This document shows, piece after piece, positions 60,046 to 64,000 of a DNA stretch of 64,000 bases. The translations under genes were made by a program, and so were the position numbers. This DNA is from Saliphagus infecundisoli (GTDB lineage: Archaea; Halobacteriota; Halobacteria; Halobacteriales; Natrialbaceae), in assembly GCF_020177375.1 (NCBI RefSeq), contig NZ_JAIWHV010000008.1, forward strand, positions 62,001 to 126,000, read 5' to 3'. How positions within the stretch are numbered: position 1 is the first letter of the stretch; each line of letters begins with the position of its first letter. The notes beneath the pieces are model-generated. The model had not been told where the DNA came from, ran no database searches, and worked only from the letters and a program-made list of their open reading frames with translations.

Positions 60046-60888
60046 TCAGTACCGTCGGTCGGACAGCGCGGGGAACTCCCCTCTGACCTCCCGGACGCGA
60101 CCGGGGTCGAGATCGGCGACGACCGTCGTCGGCTCGTCGCCGCTTGCGGCGACGGGCGTCCCCCAGGGGTCGTAGACGGTCGACTCGCCGACCAGCCGCT
60201 CGCCGCCGAAGCTTCCGCTGCCGTTGGCCGTCGCGAGGTACCACTGGTTCTCGATCGCCCGCGCCCGCGAGAGGGTCCGCCAGTGGTCGAGCCGGGGGTA
60301 GGGCCACGCGCTCGGGACGACAACGAGCGTCGCGCCCCGCTCGACGAGCCGGCGGTAGAGTTCGGGAAATCGGAGGTCGTAGCAGGTCGTCACGCCGACG
60401 GTAAAGGGGCCGATCTCCGCGGTCTCGAGGCGTTCCCCGGGGACGAGCAGCTCGCTTTCGGCGGACTCGTAGCCGAAGAGGTGGTGTTTGCGGTAGACGA
60501 GCCGGCGCTCGCCGTCGGAATCGAAGAGCACGGCGGTGTTCGCGAGCCCCTCGTCGGCGGGGGTCTCCACGTCGGGTTCCGCGTCGGCGGTCGCCGCGAG
60601 GTCCTCGACGACCGTCCCCGCGAGCACCGCGACCCCCCGGTCGGCCGCGAGCTCGCCGATCCGGGTCAGGGTCTCGCCGTCCAGCCCCTCGGCGGTCTCC
60701 TCGTAGCGATCGAACGCGAAGTAGCCCGCGGTGAACAGCTCCGGAAGCGCGACCAGGTCCGCGCCCCGGTCGGCCGCCCGCCCGACGGCCTCCATGGCCC
60801 GACGACGGTTGCCGGCGACGTCGCCGCCCTCGATCCGGAGCTGGGCGAGCACGAGGCGATACCCTCCGTCGCCGTCCTCGTCGATCAT
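60046..60888 (-). CDS. Nitrilase-superfamily amidohydrolase
   Basis: A 280-residue protein. Catalytic triad: Glu50 (VALPELFTAGYF), Lys (LVYRKHHLFG) and Cys (GVTTCYDLRFPELYRRL). The branch (omega-amidase, carbamoylase or other) is not clear. Because beta-ureidopropionases also belong here, it is a second candidate for N-carbamoyl-beta-alanine cleavage. It is overlapped by 4 bp with the SRPBCC gene rather than the pyrimidine genes, which argues for another role. Confidence 0.88.
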   Translation of the reverse strand: MIDEDGDGGYRLVLAQLRIEGGDVAGNRRRAMEAVGRAADRGADLVALPELFTAGYFAFDRYEETAEGLDGETLTRIGELAADRGVAVLAGTVVEDLAATADAEPDVETPADEGLANTAVLFDSDGERRLVYRKHHLFGYESAESELLVPGERLETAEIGPFTVGVTTCYDLRFPELYRRLVERGATLVVVPSAWPYPRLDHWRTLSRARAIENQWYLATANGSGSFGGERLVGESTVYDPWGTPVAASGDEPTTVVADLDPGRVREVRGEFPALSDRRY

Positions 60889-61319
60889 CCCTGCTCGCCC
60901 TCGAGGTAGGCCTCCAGATGGGTCCGGAGGTTCTCGAGTTCGCCGTCGAGGTTGCGCTCGAAGAACGTCTCGACGCCAGGCAGCCGGCCGTCGACGACGA
61001 ACGTGTTCTCGAGGCGACAGCCCTCGTCGGTCGGCACGATCTCGTGTTCGCCGGTCACCGTCATGGCCTTCGACTCCCCGCGGAACTTCACGTACTCGGG
61101 CTCCCTGCGAGTCACGTCCTCGGTCTCGATCGGCACCGTCTTGCTCACGAACGGAATCGGGAGTTCGACATGCCAGGTGGCTCGTCGCCCGTCCGCGTTG
61201 ACGGAGTAGTCCTCGACGACGCTGATCGCCCGCGCACGGTTCTCGGGATCGACGATGAACTCCCAGACGCGCTCGGGCGAGGCCGTCACTTCGAACGTCC
61301 GTGTTACCCGCACGGTCAT
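60885..61319 (-). CDS. SRPBCC (CoxG/START-like) family protein
   Basis: A 144-residue protein, MTVRVTRTFEVTASPERVWE, then FIVDPENRARAISVVEDYSV. The helix-grip fold pattern with a long C-terminal helix (FFERNLDGELENLRTHLEAY) is clear. These proteins bind lipids or small hydrophobic molecules. It overlaps the nitrilase gene (ATGA) and precedes it. Confidence 0.83.
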   Translation of the reverse strand: MTVRVTRTFEVTASPERVWEFIVDPENRARAISVVEDYSVNADGRRATWHVELPIPFVSKTVPIETEDVTRREPEYVKFRGESKAMTVTGEHEIVPTDEGCRLENTFVVDGRLPGVETFFERNLDGELENLRTHLEAYLEGEQG

Positions 61320-61368
61320 GGGACTCTCTCCGGGAGACGGGGGTAAAAAGACCGTGACTGCACTCGCT

Positions 61369-61593
61369 TTAGCTCTCCGTCACTCGCCAGGTCGTCGAGC
61401 GGGCACGGCCCCACTTCTCGATCTCGACCTCCTCGCTTTTCTCCGCGAGGTGGGGGAGGCGCGCGCCGACCTGTTTCGAGGAGAGCCCGATGGCGTCAGC
61501 GATGTTCTTCGCCCGGAAGTACTGTTCGCCCCGGGCTGCACTCTCGCGGAGGTACGAGAGGATTCGCCGTTCGTCGTCGGAATAGTCGGTCAT
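61369..61593 (-). CDS. Small winged-helix protein (DUF7123-like)
   Basis: A 74-residue protein, MTDYSDDERRILSYLRESAA, with FRAKNIADAIGLSSKQVGAR as the recognition helix region and a basic C-terminus (EKWGRARSTTWRV). It is a conserved haloarchaeal DNA-binding-type protein, target unknown. Confidence 0.78.
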   Translation of the reverse strand: MTDYSDDERRILSYLRESAARGEQYFRAKNIADAIGLSSKQVGARLPHLAEKSEEVEIEKWGRARSTTWRVTES

Positions 61594-61680
61594 CCTTTCG
61601 GTGTAATAGGGTCGTGGTCGTCTTAACTCTTGGCAGGCGATATTGGCCGCTGTGACCGATGGCGTCTGCCGACCGACGGC

Positions 61681-61866
61681 TCACTCCCAGAGATGGATGC
61701 CGACGACCGCGATCGAGCCGAACGCGACCGCCGCGGCAAAGGCCAACCCCGCGTCGGGCGAGGGCGCAAGCACCGCCATCCCGACGGCACCCAGAGCCGC
61801 CAGGACGCCGAAGACCACCGCGAGTCCCGTCCCCTTGTCGGTCGTCGTCTCCGTTGGTACAGCCAT
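61681..61866 (-). CDS. Small two-helix membrane protein (DUF7525-like)
   Basis: 61 residues from ATG 61866, MAVPTETTTDKGTGLAVVFG, with two hydrophobic segments (14-32 and 38-58). A start further upstream adds only an Arg-rich stretch and is rejected. Function unknown. Confidence 0.65.
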   Translation of the reverse strand: MAVPTETTTDKGTGLAVVFGVLAALGAVGMAVLAPSPDAGLAFAAAVAFGSIAVVGIHLWE

Positions 61867-61971
61867 GCGCCGGCGTTGTCGGGCCGATCTCTTAAACGCA
61901 CGCATTCCACCCCGCCGACCTGTCGGTTGCCGGCAGCGAAGCTACAAGCCCCTCGCTTCCCTACGCACCCC

Positions 61972-62226
61972 ATGCAATCGGTCAAACTCGGTCGCGTCGA
62001 AACCGTCCTCGAGGACCTCCCCTACCCGATCTCCCGCTCGGACGCCGGGAACCGCCTCGCGGGGACCACGCTCCTGTTCGCCGACGGCGAGGCCGACCTC
62101 GGCGGGCTCGTCGCCGAGATGGGCGTCGAACGGTTCGAGTCGGCGGGAGACCTCGAGGCCGAACTCCACACCGTCCTCCCGCGGGAGGCCGTCGGCGAGC
62201 CCTACCAGTCCGAGGGCGAGGGATAG
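61972..62226 (+). CDS. Small conserved haloarchaeal protein (DUF5789-like)
   Basis: 84 residues from ATG 61972, MQSVKLGRVETVLEDLPYPI, then LLFADGEADLGGLVAEMGVE. It is a compact alpha/beta protein found across haloarchaea without known role. It sits 43 bp before tfs. Confidence 0.7.
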   Translation: MQSVKLGRVETVLEDLPYPISRSDAGNRLAGTTLLFADGEADLGGLVAEMGVERFESAGDLEAELHTVLPREAVGEPYQSEGEG

Positions 62227-62269
62227 CGAACGTGTGGCTTAAGGCGGGCGAACCGCCTACTCCGATGCG

Positions 62270-62578
62270 ATGGAATTCTGTGACGACTGCGGTTCGATGA
62301 TGAAAGCCGACGACGGCGAGTGGGTCTGTGGGAGCTGTGGCTTTACGAAACCGAGAGGCAGCGCCGAGTCCTACACCGTCACCGAGGACCAGGAGGCCTC
62401 CGAGATCATCGAGTCCTCCGGCGAGAACTCCCTGCCCGAGACCGACGCCACATGCCCCGAATGCGGCAACGACCGGGCGTACTGGTACATGCAACAGATC
62501 CGCTCGGCCGACGAGTCCGAGACCCGTTTCTTCGTCTGTACCGAGTGCGAACACAAGTGGCGCGAGGACGACAACTGA
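62270..62578 (+). CDS. tfs: Transcription factor S (TFIIS/RPB9-like)
   Basis: A 102-residue protein. The N-terminal zinc ribbon has CDDCGS and CGSCGF. The C-terminal TFIIS-type ribbon has CPECGN and CTECEHKW, with the acidic hairpin RSADESETRFF (Asp-Glu pair) that stimulates RNA cleavage by RNA polymerase. It is full length and rescues arrested transcription. Confidence 0.93.
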   Translation: MEFCDDCGSMMKADDGEWVCGSCGFTKPRGSAESYTVTEDQEASEIIESSGENSLPETDATCPECGNDRAYWYMQQIRSADESETRFFVCTECEHKWREDDN

Positions 62579-62641
62579 CGGACCGATCGTTCTTCCGTTC
62601 GGGCCGGCCTTCAGCCGACCGCTCGCGCGAAAAACGTCGAT

Positions 62642-62789
62642 GAAAAAGCCCGAGCGCGGCCGCCGGCCGCGCTCAGGAACCCGCTCGCTTCGTTCGCGGT
62701 AGACGGTACCGCTTCGGCACCCACCGGTTCTACACCGGACCATTTCTCCGCTACAACCCCGTACCGCCCCGCCTCAGCGTTCCACTCCG
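62642..62789 (-). terminator. Structured 3' region ending in an intrinsic-terminator-like hairpin
   Basis: On the minus strand, downstream of the methyltransferase stop, several hairpins occur (around 62739, 62710 and 62690). The last is a perfect 10-bp stem, GAGCGCGGCC/GGCCGCGCTC (62652-62674), followed by GGGC and five T (62643-62647). It would end the nac-methyltransferase transcript. The preceding hairpins could also be a small structured RNA. Confidence 0.45.
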
Positions 62790-63527
62790 CTATCCGTTCC
62801 GTCCGATCGTGAGATAGCCGGTGTGACCCACCGGCGCGGTCGAGGGTCGCGAGCCCCGCTCGTCGAACTGCATCTCGCGCTGGATCGTCTCGTGGGTCCG
62901 AACGCCCGAAAGCCCGACCTCGCGGGCCGTCCCGGCGACCGCTCGAGTGGACTCGATAAAGGGGCTGTAGACGGCGACGAAACCGCCGTCTACGAGCAGG
63001 TCGGGCGCCCGCTCGACGACCGACGGGGCGTCCTCGGTGTCGAGCGTGAGCACGTCGAAGGGGGCTTCGAACGTCCCCGCTTCGACCGCCTCGAGGACGT
63101 CGCCGGTCCGGACCTCGACGGCATCGGAGACGTTCGCCAGCGCCATGTTCTCGCGTGCGACCTCGGCGAACTCGGGGTCGCGTTCGTAGGTCAGTATCGA
63201 GGCGCCAGCCCGCGCCATCGAGGCCGCGAGCACGCCCGTTCCGGTGCCCGCGTCTAACACCCGGTCATCCACCGACACGCCGGTCTCGCCGATGACGAGC
63301 CCCACGTCCCGGGGGATCATCGGCGCCCCGGTCCGCTCGAAGTGATGGAAGAGATCGGGTCCCCGGAGTCGTCTGACGCGGAACGCCGTGCCGAGATGGG
63401 TCTCGATTACAGCCCCTGGCTCGACGCCCTCGGGCACCTCCAGAACGCCGAGATCGGTACCGAACTCCTCTCCGGGTTCGACGAGGAACTCCCGGTCTTC
63501 GTCCTCGGCGATCACCAGGACCGTCAC
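62790..63527 (-). CDS. trmI: tRNA (adenine-N1) methyltransferase (TrmI family)
   Basis: 245 residues from a GTG at 63527 (MTVLVIAEDEDREFLVEPGE). The N-terminal beta domain is followed by PRDVGLVIGETGVSVDDRVL and DAGTGTGVLAASMARAGASI, the SAM-binding motif I, YERDPEFAEVARENM and LTLDTEDAPSVVERAPDLLV. It methylates A57/A58 in the T-loop of tRNA. There is no ATG in a suitable place, so the exact start is uncertain. It lies 67 bp after nac. Confidence 0.87.
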   Translation of the reverse strand: MTVLVIAEDEDREFLVEPGEEFGTDLGVLEVPEGVEPGAVIETHLGTAFRVRRLRGPDLFHHFERTGAPMIPRDVGLVIGETGVSVDDRVLDAGTGTGVLAASMARAGASILTYERDPEFAEVARENMALANVSDAVEVRTGDVLEAVEAGTFEAPFDVLTLDTEDAPSVVERAPDLLVDGGFVAVYSPFIESTRAVAGTAREVGLSGVRTHETIQREMQFDERGSRPSTAPVGHTGYLTIGRNG

Positions 63528-63594
63528 GGCCGGCGCTCGCGTGCGCGTCCAGTCGTCGCTCCGGCCTCGATCCGTCGCGTCGCCCGATCCGCGA

Positions 63595-63978
63595 TCACTC
63601 GAGGTACTCGACGGCCGCCGCGAGGTCGCCGTCGTGGCGCTCCAGGGCCGCGCGGGCCTCGCTCTCGGTGGCACCGGTCCGGGTCGCGACGATCTCGACG
63701 TCGTCGTCGGGGATCGCGTCCTCGCCGCCCTCGAGGGCGGGCTCCCCGCTCTCCTCGCCGGCACCCCGCTCGCGCTCCTCGGGCGAGCCGATGACCTGGT
63801 AGGTCTCCTGGCCCCGGGCGTCCATCCTGGTGACGTCCGGGCTCGAGAAGACGAGCTCGGTGTCCTCGGTCCGGATGATCACCTCCTCGGCGTCGAGCTC
63901 GTCGACGTCGATCCCCATCTGTTTCATCATCTGTTCCATCTTCTGTGGGTTGAACCCCCCGCCGCCTCCTCCGAACAT
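63595..63978 (-). CDS. nac: Nascent polypeptide-associated complex protein (archaeal NAC)
   Basis: A 127-residue protein. [20 protein letters not shown], then [20 protein letters not shown], is the NAC domain that forms the homodimer. The C-terminal ~40 residues ([36 protein letters not shown]) are a UBA domain. An acidic linker joins them. It binds nascent chains at the ribosome. The frame is complete just inside the window end. Confidence 0.93.
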   Translation of the reverse strand: MFGGGGGGFNPQKMEQMMKQMGIDVDELDAEEVIIRTEDTELVFSSPDVTRMDARGQETYQVIGSPEERERGAGEESGEPALEGGEDAIPDDDVEIVATRTGATESEARAALERHDGDLAAAVEYLE

Positions 63979-64000
63979 GCTCGACCCGTCGGCGGCCGCG

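Noticed and set aside
1-64000. CRISPR array or cas genes
   Set aside because: No regularly spaced direct repeats and no Cas protein were found in any frame.

Overview
The window is chromosomal DNA of a haloarchaeon (class Halobacteria). It is GC-rich and encodes strongly acidic proteins. It carries archaeal information-processing genes (eL42, eS27, aIF2-alpha, Nop10, TFB, TFS, aRF1, NAC), a V/A-type ATPase subunit, the F420-biosynthesis gene cofH and many Tat-dependent lipoproteins. Its insertion sequences resemble those common in halophilic archaea. The genus cannot be fixed from the sequence alone.

Layout. 0-3.4 kb: end of a carbamoyltransferase, then the conserved translation block rpl44e-rps27e-eif2a-nop10-PAC2. 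3.4-10.7 kb: J-domain membrane protein, a regulator divergent from a phosphoesterase, a flavin oxidoreductase, a threonine-synthase-like protein without its PLP lysine, a lipoprotein and a sugar-nucleotide-type dehydrogenase. 10.8-15 kb: accessory stretch with a DsrE remnant cut by an IS1341-type element end, a tnpB-less derivative of that element, a GAP-family membrane protein, a TFB and small regulators. 15.3-18.6 kb: cofH divergent from purC, then a nucleotidyltransferase. 18.8-22.7 kb: a two-gene secreted module with a Tat protein and a 1052-residue tail-spike-like beta-helix protein. 22.7-30 kb: desuccinylase-like, threonine synthase, Nudix, argS, prf1 and atpD. 30-37 kb: glycosidase-like lipoprotein and a DUF460 nuclease whose stop codon lies in the end of an IS1341 element. 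That element carries a tnpB with an in-frame TGA and is itself split by an IS630 copy. 37-44 kb: membrane proteins, PadR, GNAT, a MaoC/CitE/glutamate dehydrogenase group, acyl-CoA dehydrogenase and a RIO-like kinase.

44.9-57.5 kb holds the most coherent metabolic set: aldehyde dehydrogenase, Lrp regulator, class III aminotransferase, methylmalonate-semialdehyde dehydrogenase, two luciferase-like (LLM) oxidoreductases, an NCS2 base permease, an M20 N-carbamoyl-amino-acid hydrolase and a dihydropyrimidinase. Together these can take up uracil or thymine and degrade it by ring reduction, ring opening, decarbamoylation, transamination and CoA-dependent oxidation. No classical dihydropyrimidine dehydrogenase is present. 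The LLM enzymes are therefore the candidates for the reductive first step, possibly with F420H2. This is inference.

57.5-64 kb: decayed nitroreductase, polysaccharide deacetylase lipoprotein, nitrilase plus SRPBCC protein, small conserved haloarchaeal proteins, TFS, tRNA(m1A) methyltransferase and NAC.
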